Source: DATARH01 sp036008175
GTDB lineage: Bacteria > Pseudomonadota > Alphaproteobacteria > ATCC43930 > CGMCC-115725
Direction of reading: 5' to 3'
Assembly: GCA_036008175.1 (NCBI GenBank)
Contig: DASYOB010000098.1
Location: forward strand, 10,467-74,466
DNA: 64,000 bases
Position numbers and translations under genes: made by a program. The notes under the pieces were generated by a model that saw only the letters and a list, made by a program, of their open reading frames with translations, ran no database searches and was not told the origin of the DNA. Every line of letters starts with the position of its first letter. Within the stretch, counting starts at the first letter, position 1. This document shows positions 52,409 to 61,399 of the stretch, one piece after another.

Positions 52409-55400
52409 CTTCCTGTTCGGCCTGGCGCAAGCGGCGAACCAGCGTCGTGCAGAGTTGCATCAGGACGCTCGGCCGCTGCTGCACCAGGCTGTGAAACCGG
52501 TCGCGCTGCAACACCAGCACCTCGACCTCGTCGACCGCCGTCACGGTCGCCGAGCGCGGCTCGTCGTCGAACAGCGCCATCTCGCCGAAGAAGTCTCCGG
52601 TCGCCAGGCGCGCCAGCACGCGCCCACCCTTCCGCACCAGCACCTCGCCGCGGTGGACAATGCAGAGCCGATCGCCGGTCTCCCCTTCGGTGACGATCGG
52701 CTCGCCGGCGAGATAGGTCTCGGAACCCAGCGCGTGGTCGACCGCAATCAAATCGTCGAGGCTAGCCTCGGCGAACAACGGCACGTCGTGCAAGAAGGCG
52801 AGTCGGCTCATCAGAGCTTCCCGTGCGTAGGGGCAGCGGCCAGATGGTCGCTCGGTCAGCAACCGTGCCGTCTCGGCGACGACCGGCGACGGATCCTGCA
52901 ACAGGCCGTCGTCGATTTTACCGGTTTCCGCGTGCCAGGCCACCGCGGCGGCAGCGCGCAGCCAAGGATCGGGCGATCCCATGGCATCGCGGAGCAAGGG
53001 TGCCGGGTCGCTCTTCCGCGCGCCTGGGGGCGCCTTGCCAGCATCGCCGTCCTCGATCAGGGGCAGGATCGGGATCACAAAACGGCGATGCGGCAGCGAT
53101 GCGAGGCTCTCGATGGCGTTGGCGCGGCTGCGCTCTTCGGGGCTGGTCATCATCAGGCGGACCAGGCTCAACGTGCGGTGGTGTCCGAGCGCGTCGAGCG
53201 CATGCAGGACCAGCCGCAGCGTGCGGCGCCGCGCGTTGTCGAGCGCAGCGCGGATCGCCGGCCAACCCGGATGTTCGCGAGGAAAGGATCGGGCGAGGTG
53301 CTGATTGAAGGCGATAGTGGCGAACAGGCCGTGGTTCAGCTCATCGAACAGCCGATCGCTGGCGGCCGCTCCCTTCGCCAACCCGAGCGCATCGATGGCG
53401 GCCAGCCGCACCTCCTCGCGCTCGTGGTGCAACTGTAGGCAGATCGCAGCAGCCGCCTCGTCTCCACGGGCCCCAAGCGCCTCGGCCGCGGCCTGCCGCA
53501 CTTCGGGCGAAGGATCGCCGAGCCCCTTTTGCGCCAACTCAGCGAGTTGATCCTCGGGGGCGAGGCGGGCCAAGACCGTCACAGCCGCCTGGCGGATCGA
53601 CGGCTCCAAATCCCAGCCGGCCCGGCGCGCCCAATCGAGCACAGCCGGATTATCCGTCGCCTGCGCGCCGGCGGCGGCCAGCGCCGCCGCACGCACCGCT
53701 GGAGCGGGATGTTCGCCAATCGCGGCGAGGATCGGCACCAGCGCCGGACCATGCCCATGCCGCAGCACCTCGATCGCGCCGAGCGCGGCGTCCAAAGACA
53801 ATGTTTGCCGCAGGACCCCGCCGGCGGGCTGATCCGCCGGATTGTCGATCAGGACCCTGGCCGCCGCGGCGCAGCGCACGCCTTCGTCCGGGTCGGCGAG
53901 CAGCTGCGTCGCGCGATCGGCCGCTGCCGGATCTTCCGCGCTGAAGATGCGTTGCCAGGCCAGCTGTCTGACGCTCGGCGGGCCGGTCTCCGATAGGCTC
54001 TCAAGAATGGCGCGGTTGCCTGGTTTGCCGCCCTCGGCAAATTGCGCGAGCACGCCGCGAGCTTGCAGCATCGGGATCTTGGCGAGTGCGGTGGCGATCT
54101 CAGCCGACGGAACCTCGCCCTCGCAGCGCGCCGCCATCTGCAGACCCATCAGCGCGGTCCGCGGGTCGCCGGCGAGCATCGCACGGATTTCCTCGACATG
54201 TTCCGGCGGGACGCGCAACCCGCTTTCGACGTCGTCGAGCTCAACCGCGCCGTCGCGCAGCATCTCGATCAAACCGCGCACATATTCCTTGCCGATGTTC
54301 CAATGCAGCACGAACAGAACAAAGCTCAACCCCAACCCGAAAGCCGCAATCGCGCGTAATTCGAGCCGCCCCTGAAACGCCATCAGCAGGAGGCCGGCTG
54401 AGGCGAGCCCGAGCGGAAAAATCATTCCGTCGATGAAAACCCGGACCCGGCCGACGAAGCGATAGCGGATCGCGTTGTAGTTCATCGTCGCGACCGGCAC
54501 ATCGATGCCGCGCTCGAACGGATCGTAAGAGACGTTTGCAAGAATGCCGGCCGGCAGTGACGGCGAGATGGTCAGTACCCCGAAGGTCAGCACGTCTAAC
54601 GCCGGATAGACCCGGTTCATCTTCGGCACGCCGAGGCGGGGTAGCTGCCGGTCGGTAAACACGACGATGACCAGGAAAGCCAGCACATTGAGGCCGGCGT
54701 TGACCAGGCCGAGGAACACCGCGAGATCCTCGACCCGGGGGAAATGTATCGTGTAGATCGAGAAAGCCAGGAATTCGGCGACGCATTGCAGCAGGACGTT
54801 GAGGAACATCGCCGCTGACATCAGCGCGATCAGCGGGTAGCGGCGCAGCAAGCGCGGCAGAATCCGCAGGCTTTCAATCACCCCTTCCCGCGACGCCGGC
54901 GCGCTCGCATCGAGCGGGTGCTCCCGCCTGGTCAGCCAGCCGCCGAAGACCAGCACCGCCGCCACCAGGGCCGGCGTCACCGACGCCGCGATGATCGGCC
55001 CGCCGAAGCCGGTAACGGCGGTCAGCAGCGCGCCGCCGGTCAAGCCGCCGACCGCCATCCCCAGCGCGAGGCGCCCAGCGTACCGTTTGGTGTTCGTGAC
55101 GGTGAAATAATCCGCGAAGAGGATGTAGTAGATGCTGATGATCATGTGCTCGAAAACGCGCACGGCCAGAAAGGCGACGTAGGACCACACGTTGCCCAGC
55201 AGCAGCACGAACACCAATACGATAGTAATGATGGTGAACGCGCCGAGCATGTTCTGGAACAGCAGCGGGCGCGGGAAGCGGTCGATGACGGTCGAGAACA
55301 ACGCCGCGAACGGGATCGAGACCACCGCGAAGAGGACATAATAAAACGGCATGCCCTGAGCGCCGATGCGCGCCAGGAACAACGACGCTACCAGCGTCGA

Positions 55401-55526
55401 GGCATAGACGTTCTGGACCGCGATCAGAAACGCCAGGACGACAAACAGGCCGGGCCGGCTCGCCAGAAAGCTCAGCGGAGCGTTGAATGCACGCGTCGCC
55501 TGCGCGATCACCAAGGCTTCTCCCAC
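52371..55526 (-). CDS. Three-part protein: MFS/nucleotide-transporter-like membrane domain, HEAT repeats, cNMP-binding domain
   Basis: 1051-residue protein. Residues ~20-420 have about twelve TM helices, like MFS or the Npt nucleotide-transporter group (RVFEHMIISIYYILFADYFT). Residues ~430-840 are repeated Ala/Leu helices of HEAT type (PSIRQAAVTVLARLAPEDQL; PSPEVRQAAAEALGARGDEA). Residues ~907-1025 form a cyclic nucleotide-binding domain with phosphate cassette FFGEMALFDDEPRSATV (Glu982, Arg991 intact). A cNMP-gated transporter is inferred. The substrate is unknown. Confidence 0.8.
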   Translation of the reverse strand: MGEALVIAQATRAFNAPLSFLASRPGLFVVLAFLIAVQNVYASTLVASLFLARIGAQGMPFYYVLFAVVSIPFAALFSTVIDRFPRPLLFQNMLGAFTIITIVLVFVLLLGNVWSYVAFLAVRVFEHMIISIYYILFADYFTVTNTKRYAGRLALGMAVGGLTGGALLTAVTGFGGPIIAASVTPALVAAVLVFGGWLTRREHPLDASAPASREGVIESLRILPRLLRRYPLIALMSAAMFLNVLLQCVAEFLAFSIYTIHFPRVEDLAVFLGLVNAGLNVLAFLVIVVFTDRQLPRLGVPKMNRVYPALDVLTFGVLTISPSLPAGILANVSYDPFERGIDVPVATMNYNAIRYRFVGRVRVFIDGMIFPLGLASAGLLLMAFQGRLELRAIAAFGLGLSFVLFVLHWNIGKEYVRGLIEMLRDGAVELDDVESGLRVPPEHVEEIRAMLAGDPRTALMGLQMAARCEGEVPSAEIATALAKIPMLQARGVLAQFAEGGKPGNRAILESLSETGPPSVRQLAWQRIFSAEDPAAADRATQLLADPDEGVRCAAAARVLIDNPADQPAGGVLRQTLSLDAALGAIEVLRHGHGPALVPILAAIGEHPAPAVRAAALAAAGAQATDNPAVLDWARRAGWDLEPSIRQAAVTVLARLAPEDQLAELAQKGLGDPSPEVRQAAAEALGARGDEAAAAICLQLHHEREEVRLAAIDALGLAKGAAASDRLFDELNHGLFATIAFNQHLARSFPREHPGWPAIRAALDNARRRTLRLVLHALDALGHHRTLSLVRLMMTSPEERSRANAIESLASLPHRRFVIPILPLIEDGDAGKAPPGARKSDPAPLLRDAMGSPDPWLRAAAAVAWHAETGKIDDGLLQDPSPVVAETARLLTERPSGRCPYAREALMSRLAFLHDVPLFAEASLDDLIAVDHALGSETYLAGEPIVTEGETGDRLCIVHRGEVLVRKGGRVLARLATGDFFGEMALFDDEPRSATVTAVDEVEVLVLQRDRFHSLVQQRPSVLMQLCTTLVRRLRQAEQEALATAPLLQPAR

Positions 55527-55690
55527 CCCTTCGCCAGAGCGCCCAATCTAGCGCAACCGCGCGATCCAGGGGCGGTCAATAACCGGCCGCCGTTGTGGCA
55601 ACGTCAGGGCGGGGAATGTGGCGCGTTCGCATGCGGGCCGCTAACATCGCACCCTCGATTTTGTGATGATCACTTCGATGAGGTTCCCCG

Positions 55691-56296
55691 ATGAAACTCC
55701 GCCACGCCGCCGGATCTCCCTTCGTGCGCAAGGTCATGGTCATCGCGCACGACCTCGGCCTTGTCGGCCGCATCGAGCTGTTGCCGACCACGGTCAGCCC
55801 GGTGCAGGCGAACGACAACCTGGCGGCCGAGAACCCGCTGATGAAGGTGCCGAGCCTGGTGACCGATGACGGGCAGGTGCTGTTCGACTCTCCGGTCATT
55901 TGCGAATACCTCGACAGCCTCACCAGCAGCCACAAATTCTTTCCGGCTCCCGGTTCCTCGCGATGGACCGCGCTGCGTCAGCAGGCGCTTGGCGACGGCG
56001 TGCTCGATGCGCTGATTTTGTGCCGCTACGAGACCACCCGGCCGGAGGAAAAGCGTTGGAGCGGCTGGACCGACGGCCAGATGAAGAAAGCGCATCAGGG
56101 GATCGCCGCGGCCGAACGCGAGGAGTTGTCGGGCTTGCGCACGATCGGCCATGTCACGATCGCCTGCATGCTCGGCTACCTCGATTTCCGCTTTCCGGAC
56201 GACGGCTGGCGCAACCGCCACCCGAAGCTCGCGGCGTGGTACAAGGAAATCGTACAGCTGCCCTCGATGCAGGCGACAAAGCCGCCGGCGGCATAG
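55691..56296 (+). CDS. Glutathione S-transferase family protein
   Basis: 201-residue two-domain GST. The N-terminal thioredoxin fold contains SPFVRKVMVIAHDLGL, with Ser at the usual catalytic position, and NPLMKVPSLVTDDGQVLFDS (cis-Pro and GSH-binding Ser). CEYLDSLTSSHKFFP ends the domain and a helical C-terminal domain follows. Substrate unknown. The stop is 9 bp from the convergent DUF488 stop. Confidence 0.88.
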   Translation: MKLRHAAGSPFVRKVMVIAHDLGLVGRIELLPTTVSPVQANDNLAAENPLMKVPSLVTDDGQVLFDSPVICEYLDSLTSSHKFFPAPGSSRWTALRQQALGDGVLDALILCRYETTRPEEKRWSGWTDGQMKKAHQGIAAAEREELSGLRTIGHVTIACMLGYLDFRFPDDGWRNRHPKLAAWYKEIVQLPSMQATKPPAA

Positions 56297-56305
56297 CAGA
56301 TTTCG

Positions 56306-56851
56306 CTAGAGGAGGGTGCCGGTCATCTCGCCGGCATAGACGATCCTGCCGTCCGGCTGCGGCTGCGCGCCCGGCGTCAGCCGCGCCGGCTCGATCTTGC
56401 CTAGACCCATGATGTGGCCGACCGGGATGCCCTCGGCCAGCAGGTAGTCGGCCACGAGCCGGCGATGGCAACGCCACCACACCGCCTCGGCGCACATGAT
56501 CGCGCAGCGATGCTCATCGGCCAGCGCGCGCAACTCCGCGAGCCCGGCACGAAACGGCTCGGTCATCGCGTAATCGGCGTAATTGCGGAAGGCGTCGTTG
56601 CGCCACAACGTGTTCGGCGACTGGGGCGCGCCTTTCGGGTCATGCCGCAACCCGCCGAGCGCCCGGATGTGACGATAACCGATGCCGGCCGCTGCGAGCG
56701 CCTGCGGCAGCGTGTCGGTGTTGAATTGCGGGTTGGTGCGCGAGCGCGGCACCGAACGCACATCGACGAGCAGATCGACCCCCGCCTCTCGCAGCAGGTC
56801 GATAAGCTCGGCGGTCGTTCGCGTCGAATGGCCGATCGTGAAGATGGTCAT
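56306..56851 (-). CDS. DUF488 domain protein
   Basis: 181-residue protein of the DUF488 family. It begins with TIFTIGHSTRTTAELIDLLR, and has VDVRSVPRSRTNPQFN, YRHIRALGGLRHD and CAEAVWWRCHRRLVADYLL (Cys and HR motif typical of the family). No function is established for it. It is followed upstream by a palindromic repeat. Confidence 0.86.
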   Translation of the reverse strand: MTIFTIGHSTRTTAELIDLLREAGVDLLVDVRSVPRSRTNPQFNTDTLPQALAAAGIGYRHIRALGGLRHDPKGAPQSPNTLWRNDAFRNYADYAMTEPFRAGLAELRALADEHRCAIMCAEAVWWRCHRRLVADYLLAEGIPVGHIMGLGKIEPARLTPGAQPQPDGRIVYAGEMTGTLL

Positions 56852-56853
56852 CT

Positions 56854-56921
56854 GTCATTGCGAGCGCAGCGAAGCAATCTCGTGCCCATCGCGCTTCGAC
56901 CCAATCGAGATTGCTTCGTCG
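56854..56921. repeat. Palindromic intergenic repeat, type 1 copy A
   Basis: CGAAGCAATCTCG (56870-56882) pairs with CGAGATTGCTTCG (56906-56918). The left arm GTCATTGCGAGCGCAGCGAA is shared with copy B at 59051. Repeats of this kind (starting TCATTGCGAG) are widespread between alphaproteobacterial genes. Confidence 0.75.
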
Positions 56922-56949
56922 GCTAATGGCTCCTTGCTGTGACAGCGGG

Positions 56950-57672
56950 CTAATACATGTGCTGGCCGCCATTGACCGACAGGGTCGAGCCGGTGATGAA
57001 ATCGGCCTCGTCGGCCACCAGGAACAACACGGTGCGGGCGATGTCCTCGGCCTTGCCGAGGCGGCCGACCGGGATGCGCGCGACGATCTTTTCCAGCACC
57101 TCCGCCGGCACCGCGCGGACCATCTCGGTATCGACATAGCCGGGCGCGACGGCGTTGACGGTGATCCCGCGCGACGCGCATTCCTGCGCCAGCGCCTTGG
57201 TGAAGCCGTGGATGCCGGATTTGGCGGCGGCGTAGTTCACCTGGCCGTACTGCCCGGCCTGGCCGTTGATCGAGCCGATATTGACGATGCGGCCGAAACG
57301 GCGGTCGCGCATGCCCTCGATGACCACCCTCGACATGTTGAAGCACGAGGCGAGATTGGTCTGGATGACCGCGTTCCAGTGCTCGAAGCTCATCCGGTGG
57401 ATGGTCGTGTCGCGGGTGATCCCGGCATTGTTGACGACCACCTCGATCGGGCCGAGCTGGGCCTCAATCGCTTTCACGCCTTCCACGCAGGCGTCGAAAT
57501 CGGAAACATCGAATTTGTAAACCGGGATGCCGGTCTCGGCGCTGAACTCCTTTGCCGAAGCATCGTTGTGGCCGTAATTCGCTGCGACGCTGTATCCGGC
57601 ATCCTTCAACGCGACTGAGATGGCGCGGCCGATGCCGCGCGTCCCGCCGGTGACCACCGCCACCCTCGCCAT
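56950..57672 (-). CDS. phaB: Acetoacetyl-CoA reductase
   Basis: NADPH-dependent short-chain dehydrogenase that makes (R)-3-hydroxybutyryl-CoA for PHB. TGGTRGIGRAISVALKDAGY is the cofactor loop; NNAGITRD, the catalytic Ser in GSINGQAGQYGQVNYAAAKS with Tyr-x3-Lys, and VAPGYVDTEMV follow. It ends SVNGGQHMY as PhaB proteins do. It lies downstream of phaA in the same direction, separated by a repeat. Confidence 0.94.
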   Translation of the reverse strand: MARVAVVTGGTRGIGRAISVALKDAGYSVAANYGHNDASAKEFSAETGIPVYKFDVSDFDACVEGVKAIEAQLGPIEVVVNNAGITRDTTIHRMSFEHWNAVIQTNLASCFNMSRVVIEGMRDRRFGRIVNIGSINGQAGQYGQVNYAAAKSGIHGFTKALAQECASRGITVNAVAPGYVDTEMVRAVPAEVLEKIVARIPVGRLGKAEDIARTVLFLVADEADFITGSTLSVNGGQHMY

Positions 57673-57694
57673 GGTGTTCCTCCCATTCTCGCTT

Positions 57695-57754
57695 CGTCAC
57701 CCGCGGGCTTGACCCGCGGGCCTATAGATGGCCGGGTCAAGCCCGGCCATGACG
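57695..57754. repeat. Palindromic intergenic repeat, type 2 copy A
   Basis: Bounded by CGTCA and TGACG. Contains two nested hairpins, CCGCGGGCTTGACCCGCGGG and GGCCGGGTCAAGCCCGGCC. The second is shared with copy B at 61284. It lies between phaB and phaA. Confidence 0.75.
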
Positions 57755-57771
57755 TAACCGAAAAGTTCGGG

Positions 57772-58947
57772 CTAATCGCGCGCGACGCACATCGCAATCC
57801 CCATGCCGCCGCCTATGCACAACGTCGCCAGACCCTTTTTTGCGTCGCGCTTCTGCATCTCGTAGAGCAGCGTCACCAGTACTCGCGTGCCGGATGCGCC
57901 GATCGGATGGCCGAGGGCAATCGCGCCGCCATTCACATTAACCCGGTCGGGATCCCAGCCGAGGTCCTTGTTGACCGCGCAGGCCTGCGCGGCAAAGGCT
58001 TCGTTGGCCTCGACAAGGTCAAGATCGCCGGCCGACCAGCCGGCCTTTTTCAGCGCCATGCGGCTCGCCGGGATCGGCCCCGTCCCCATGATCGCCGGAT
58101 CGACTCCGGCGGTCGCCCAGGAGACGATGCGGGCAAGCGGCTTGATGCCGCGGCGCTGCGCCATCTCGGCGGTCATCAGCACCACCGCGGCGGCGCCGTC
58201 ATTGATGCCAGAGGCATTGCCGGCGGTGACCGTGCCGTTTTTGTCGAAGGCCGGCCGCAATTTCGCCAGCACCTCTGACGTGGTGCCGTGCTTCGGGTGC
58301 TCGTCGGTGTCGACCACCGTGTCGCCGCGCCGCGACTTGACGGTGACCGGCACGATCTCGTCTTTGAAGCGGCCCGCCTTCTGCGCCGCCTCGGCTTTGC
58401 TCTGCGAACGGGCGGCGAATTCGTCCTGCTGCTCGCGGGTGATCTGCCAGCGCTGCGCCACGTTCTCGGCGGTGTTGCCCATGTGGTAGCCGTTGAAGGC
58501 GTCCCAGAGGCCGTCCTTTATCATCGTATCGACCATCTGCGCGTCGCCCATCCGAACGCCATTGCGCAGGTGGATGCAATGCGGCGCTAGGCTCATGCTC
58601 TCCTGACCGCCGGCGACGACGATCTCCGAGTCGCCGGTAAGGATGGCCTGATAGCCGAGCGCCACCGTGCGCAGCCCCGAGCCGCATACCTGGTTGACCG
58701 AGTAGGCGGTGGTCTCGACGGGAATGCCGGCCCCGATCGAGGCCTGACGCGCCGGGTTCATGCCCTCACCGGCCGCGAGGATCTGGCCCAGGATGACCTC
58801 GGACACCTCGCGCGGCTCGACCTCGGCGCGGCGCAGCGCCTCGACGATCGCGACCTCGCCGAGCTGGTGCGCCGGCAGGCTCGACAGGCCGCCATTGAAT
58901 GCGCCGATCGGGGTGCGGGCGGCGCCGGCGATGACGATGTCGGTCAT
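57772..58947 (-). CDS. phaA: Acetyl-CoA acetyltransferase (PHB type)
   Basis: Biosynthetic thiolase that condenses two acetyl-CoA to acetoacetyl-CoA. The N-terminus DIVIAGAARTPIGAFNGGLS is typical. The Cys is in VNQVCGSGLRTVALGYQ; GGQESMSLAPHC, the His in ALGHPIGASGTRVLVTLL, and the second Cys in TLCIGGGMGIAMCV. ATG 58947 is chosen, with GGAG upstream; an earlier Met adds 13 residues without homology. 391 aa is usual. Confidence 0.94.
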   Translation of the reverse strand: MTDIVIAGAARTPIGAFNGGLSSLPAHQLGEVAIVEALRRAEVEPREVSEVILGQILAAGEGMNPARQASIGAGIPVETTAYSVNQVCGSGLRTVALGYQAILTGDSEIVVAGGQESMSLAPHCIHLRNGVRMGDAQMVDTMIKDGLWDAFNGYHMGNTAENVAQRWQITREQQDEFAARSQSKAEAAQKAGRFKDEIVPVTVKSRRGDTVVDTDEHPKHGTTSEVLAKLRPAFDKNGTVTAGNASGINDGAAAVVLMTAEMAQRRGIKPLARIVSWATAGVDPAIMGTGPIPASRMALKKAGWSAGDLDLVEANEAFAAQACAVNKDLGWDPDRVNVNGGAIALGHPIGASGTRVLVTLLYEMQKRDAKKGLATLCIGGGMGIAMCVARD

Positions 58948-59050
58948 GAACGCATCTCCTCGCGAAATTTGGAGGCGGATTGGCAATCTATGTGGGCAGG
59001 GCCGGCGACATCTAAAAGCGCCTGTCAGGCGAAGTCCAGCCGACGAAGGA

Positions 59051-59136
59051 CGTCATTGCGAGCGAAGCGAAGCAATCTCGTGCCGCTTGCGTTGGATCAT
59101 CGAGATTGCATCGTCGCTCCGCTCCTCGCAATGACG
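59051..59136. repeat. Palindromic intergenic repeat, type 1 copy B
   Basis: 86-bp near-palindrome from CGTCATTGCGAG to CTCGCAATGACG with the inner arms GAAGCAATCTCG and CGAGATTGCATC. It lies between phaC and phaA and shares its left arm with copy A at 56854. Confidence 0.8.
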
Positions 59137-59137
59137 G

Positions 59138-60370
59138 CTAGGCCAAGCGTGTGCGCAACCATTCGGCGATGGGTTGCCACACGGTTTCGGGCGCCGAGGC
59201 CGAGGCCATCATGCCGATATGGCCAAAGGGCGGCCGCAGCACGCTCGCGCCGGGGATCGCGGTCGCCAGCGGCTCGGCCGAAAGCGGCGGAACGATACGG
59301 TCGCGGCTCGGCAGCACGACAAGGCTCGGCGCCCTGACTTCCCGAGGCCGTACTGGTTCGCCGGCAACGTGCCACTCTTCTCGTACCGGGTCGTTGTCGC
59401 GGTACCAGGAGCGCGCGCATTCGAGCGCGGCGTTGCGCGCCAGCGGCACCCCGTCATTAATCCAGTCCTCGAGCGCCACAAAATCGCGTGCCGCGGCGCC
59501 TTCCTGGTCGAGGCCGGCGAAGCGGATGAATTTGCGCTCGGCGAGAAACGGATCGAGCGCGAGAAACAGGCCCTGGATTACATCGAGCGCGAGCGGCGCA
59601 TTTCCCGGCGCGACCAGCGCCGCCTCCACCGTCGCGGCGAGCAGCCGCGCCTGCTCGACGCGCTCGGCGTGGAAATCCCACGGTGTTGCCAGCAACGCGA
59701 GGCAGGCGGTCTCGTCGGAACTACGTAGCGCCAACGCCAAAGCCAGCAGCCCGCCCATGCAGTAGCCGATGATCCCGACCGCGCCGCTGCTCAGCTCGGC
59801 CGCCGCTTTCATCGCCTCTTCGAGCGGCCCGGCGATGTAATCCGTCAGCGTAAAGTCGCGCTCGATGTCACCGGGCTCGCCCCAGTCGAGCAGCAAGGGC
59901 CGCAGGCCCCGGCCGGCGAGATGGCGCACAAAGCTGCGCTCCGGCAGCAGATCCAGCACGTAATACCGGTTGATCAGCGACGGCACGATCAGCACGCCCG
60001 GGCCGCCCTCGCGCCCGTAATCGAGCAGCCGCGCGTTGCCCTCGCGCCAGACGACCGCCGCGTCCGGCTCTTCTCTCCGAAATGGGTGGCGGCGATAGGC
60101 GTCTAGCCCGGCGAGGAACCGGTCGGCGCGCCCCGAGAGCTCGCGGTCGAGCGCGGCGGCGATCGCCTCAGCGCCGAGCCGGCCGATCTCCCCGGCGAGG
60201 GCGCGCAGCTTTTCCGCTGCGTTTCCGCCGCTGCTCCAGAGCGGCAACCCGCTCGCCAAGCTCGTCAACGCGCCGCGCGAGCTCAGCCAGAGCAGCATCG
60301 CGCTCGCCAGATGTGCCGGCAGCGGTCTTGGGGTCAGCCGGCGATCGAGGGGCCGGATGTGAGGCTTCAC
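59138..60370 (-). CDS. phaC: Poly(3-hydroxyalkanoate) synthase-like enzyme
   Basis: Polymerises (R)-3-hydroxyacyl-CoA to PHA. The lipase-like box GIIGYCMGGLLALALAL has the catalytic Cys (C204 from the GTG at 60370), and LPSRDRIVPP and PPFGHIGMM carry the Asp and His. VPSLINRYYVLDLLPE and LLLDWGEPGD are PhaC blocks. At 410 aa it is shorter than class I synthases. The start is uncertain: GTG 60370, or ATG 60298. Either way its 5' end overlaps the next gene out of frame. Confidence 0.85.
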   Translation of the reverse strand: MKPHIRPLDRRLTPRPLPAHLASAMLLWLSSRGALTSLASGLPLWSSGGNAAEKLRALAGEIGRLGAEAIAAALDRELSGRADRFLAGLDAYRRHPFRREEPDAAVVWREGNARLLDYGREGGPGVLIVPSLINRYYVLDLLPERSFVRHLAGRGLRPLLLDWGEPGDIERDFTLTDYIAGPLEEAMKAAAELSSGAVGIIGYCMGGLLALALALRSSDETACLALLATPWDFHAERVEQARLLAATVEAALVAPGNAPLALDVIQGLFLALDPFLAERKFIRFAGLDQEGAAARDFVALEDWINDGVPLARNAALECARSWYRDNDPVREEWHVAGEPVRPREVRAPSLVVLPSRDRIVPPLSAEPLATAIPGASVLRPPFGHIGMMASASAPETVWQPIAEWLRTRLA

Positions 60371-60509
60371 CCGGCGCCAATCCAGGCGCCGCGGCCAGCG
60401 TTAGCCAGCGCCGCAATGGCTCCGCGGTATTCGGATCGGCAAGAAGCGCCGTCAGATAATCCGACCAAAGGGCGAGAAAGCGCCGCGCCAGGTCCTCCGC
60501 TTCGCTCAT
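60168..60509 (-). CDS. Small PhaE-like/coiled-coil protein upstream of phaC
   Basis: 113-residue protein starting MSEAEDLARRFLALWSDYLT. A Pro/Ala linker follows, then a coiled coil (AALAELARRVDELGERVAAL) and a basic tail. The N-terminus and coiled coil recall the accessory subunits of PHA synthases (PhaE/PhaR type), but no clear family match can be claimed. Its 3' part overlaps the phaC frame by 131-203 bp in a different frame. It is divergent from phaR. Confidence 0.55.
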   Translation of the reverse strand: MSEAEDLARRFLALWSDYLTALLADPNTAEPLRRWLTLAAAPGLAPGEASHPAPRSPADPKTAAGTSGERDAALAELARRVDELGERVAALEQRRKRSGKAARPRRGDRPARR

Positions 60510-60584
60510 ACGCCGCAGTATAGGCGCAGGCCGGCGCGCACGGGCCGGTTTGATGAGGCGGACGCGCCAAATCGGCGTATTGTT

Positions 60585-60596
60585 GTGCAGAAGCAC
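60585..60596. promoter_or_regulatory. Possible PhaR operator
   Basis: GTGCAGAAGCAC, an inverted repeat with TGC/GCA half-sites, in the 113-bp gap between the phaC-side gene and phaR. PhaR proteins bind TGC-rich inverted sites in other species. No footprint is implied. Confidence 0.3.
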
Positions 60597-60622
60597 CTGT
60601 TTTGCGGCGGGATATTGGGCGC

Positions 60623-61249
60623 ATGAGCAATTCGAGCAGCGATCAGCCGGGCAACAAGAAGCCCGTCGTCGTCAAGAAATACGCCAATCGCCGGCTCTAC
60701 AATACCGCGACCAGCAGCTATGTGACGCTCGACGACCTGGCCAAGATGATCAAGGAGGGGGGCGATTTCGTCGTCTACGACGCCAAGACCGGCGAAGAGC
60801 TGACCCGCTCGGTACTGACCCAGATCATCGTGGAGCAGGAGCAAAAAGGCGGGCAGAACCTGCTGCCGATCAGCTTTCTGCGCCAGCTGATCGGCTTTTA
60901 CGGCGACAGCATGCAGTTCCTGGTGCCCGGTTATCTCGAACAGGCGATGATCGCCTTCGCCCGCAATCAGGAGCAGATGCGCAAGAGCCTGCGCGCGACC
61001 TTCGGCATCTTTCCGTTCGGGCAATTCGAGGAGATGGGCAAGCAGAACATGGCGCTGTTCGAGCAGGCGCTGAAGATGCTGTCGCCTTATGCTCGCGACG
61101 AAAAACAGGGCGACGCACCGCAGCAAACGCCGACTGGCGAGCCGGCCGCAGCGGAGCAGGAAGATCCCCGGCTACGCCGCCTGGAATCGCAGATCGAAGC
61201 GCTGCGCCAGCAGCTCGAATCGCTCGGCCGCAACCGCGAGGACGAATAG
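60623..61249 (+). CDS. phaR: Polyhydroxyalkanoate synthesis repressor
   Basis: Transcriptional regulator that binds DNA and PHB and represses phasin and its own gene. The N-terminal PHB_acc_N domain reads VVKKYANRRLYNTATSSYVT and VYDAKTGEELTRSVLTQIIV. A second domain (QLIGFYGDSMQFLVPGYLEQ) and a C-terminal coiled coil (RLESQIEALRQQLESLGRN) follow. ATG 60623 is chosen; 208 aa. It is divergent from the phaC gene pair. Confidence 0.92.
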   Translation: MSNSSSDQPGNKKPVVVKKYANRRLYNTATSSYVTLDDLAKMIKEGGDFVVYDAKTGEELTRSVLTQIIVEQEQKGGQNLLPISFLRQLIGFYGDSMQFLVPGYLEQAMIAFARNQEQMRKSLRATFGIFPFGQFEEMGKQNMALFEQALKMLSPYARDEKQGDAPQQTPTGEPAAAEQEDPRLRRLESQIEALRQQLESLGRNREDE

Positions 61250-61283
61250 ACAAAATCGCTGAATTGCGCGGCATCTTTTTCCC

Positions 61284-61360
61284 CGTCATGGCCGGGCTTG
61301 ACCCGGCCATCCCCGAGTGGACCGAACAGTTGGGATCCCCGGGTAAAGCCGGGGATCACG
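61284..61360. repeat. Palindromic intergenic repeat, type 2 copy B
   Basis: Two hairpins: GGCCGGGCTTGACCCGGCC (61290-61308) and GATCCCCGGGTAAAGCCGGG followed by GATC (about 61334-61357). The first shares its core with copy A at 57695. It lies between phaR and the PcaB-like gene. Confidence 0.75.
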
Positions 61361-61399
61361 AGTTGGGAGACTGAGGGAATCGCTTTCGGTGAGGCGGTC

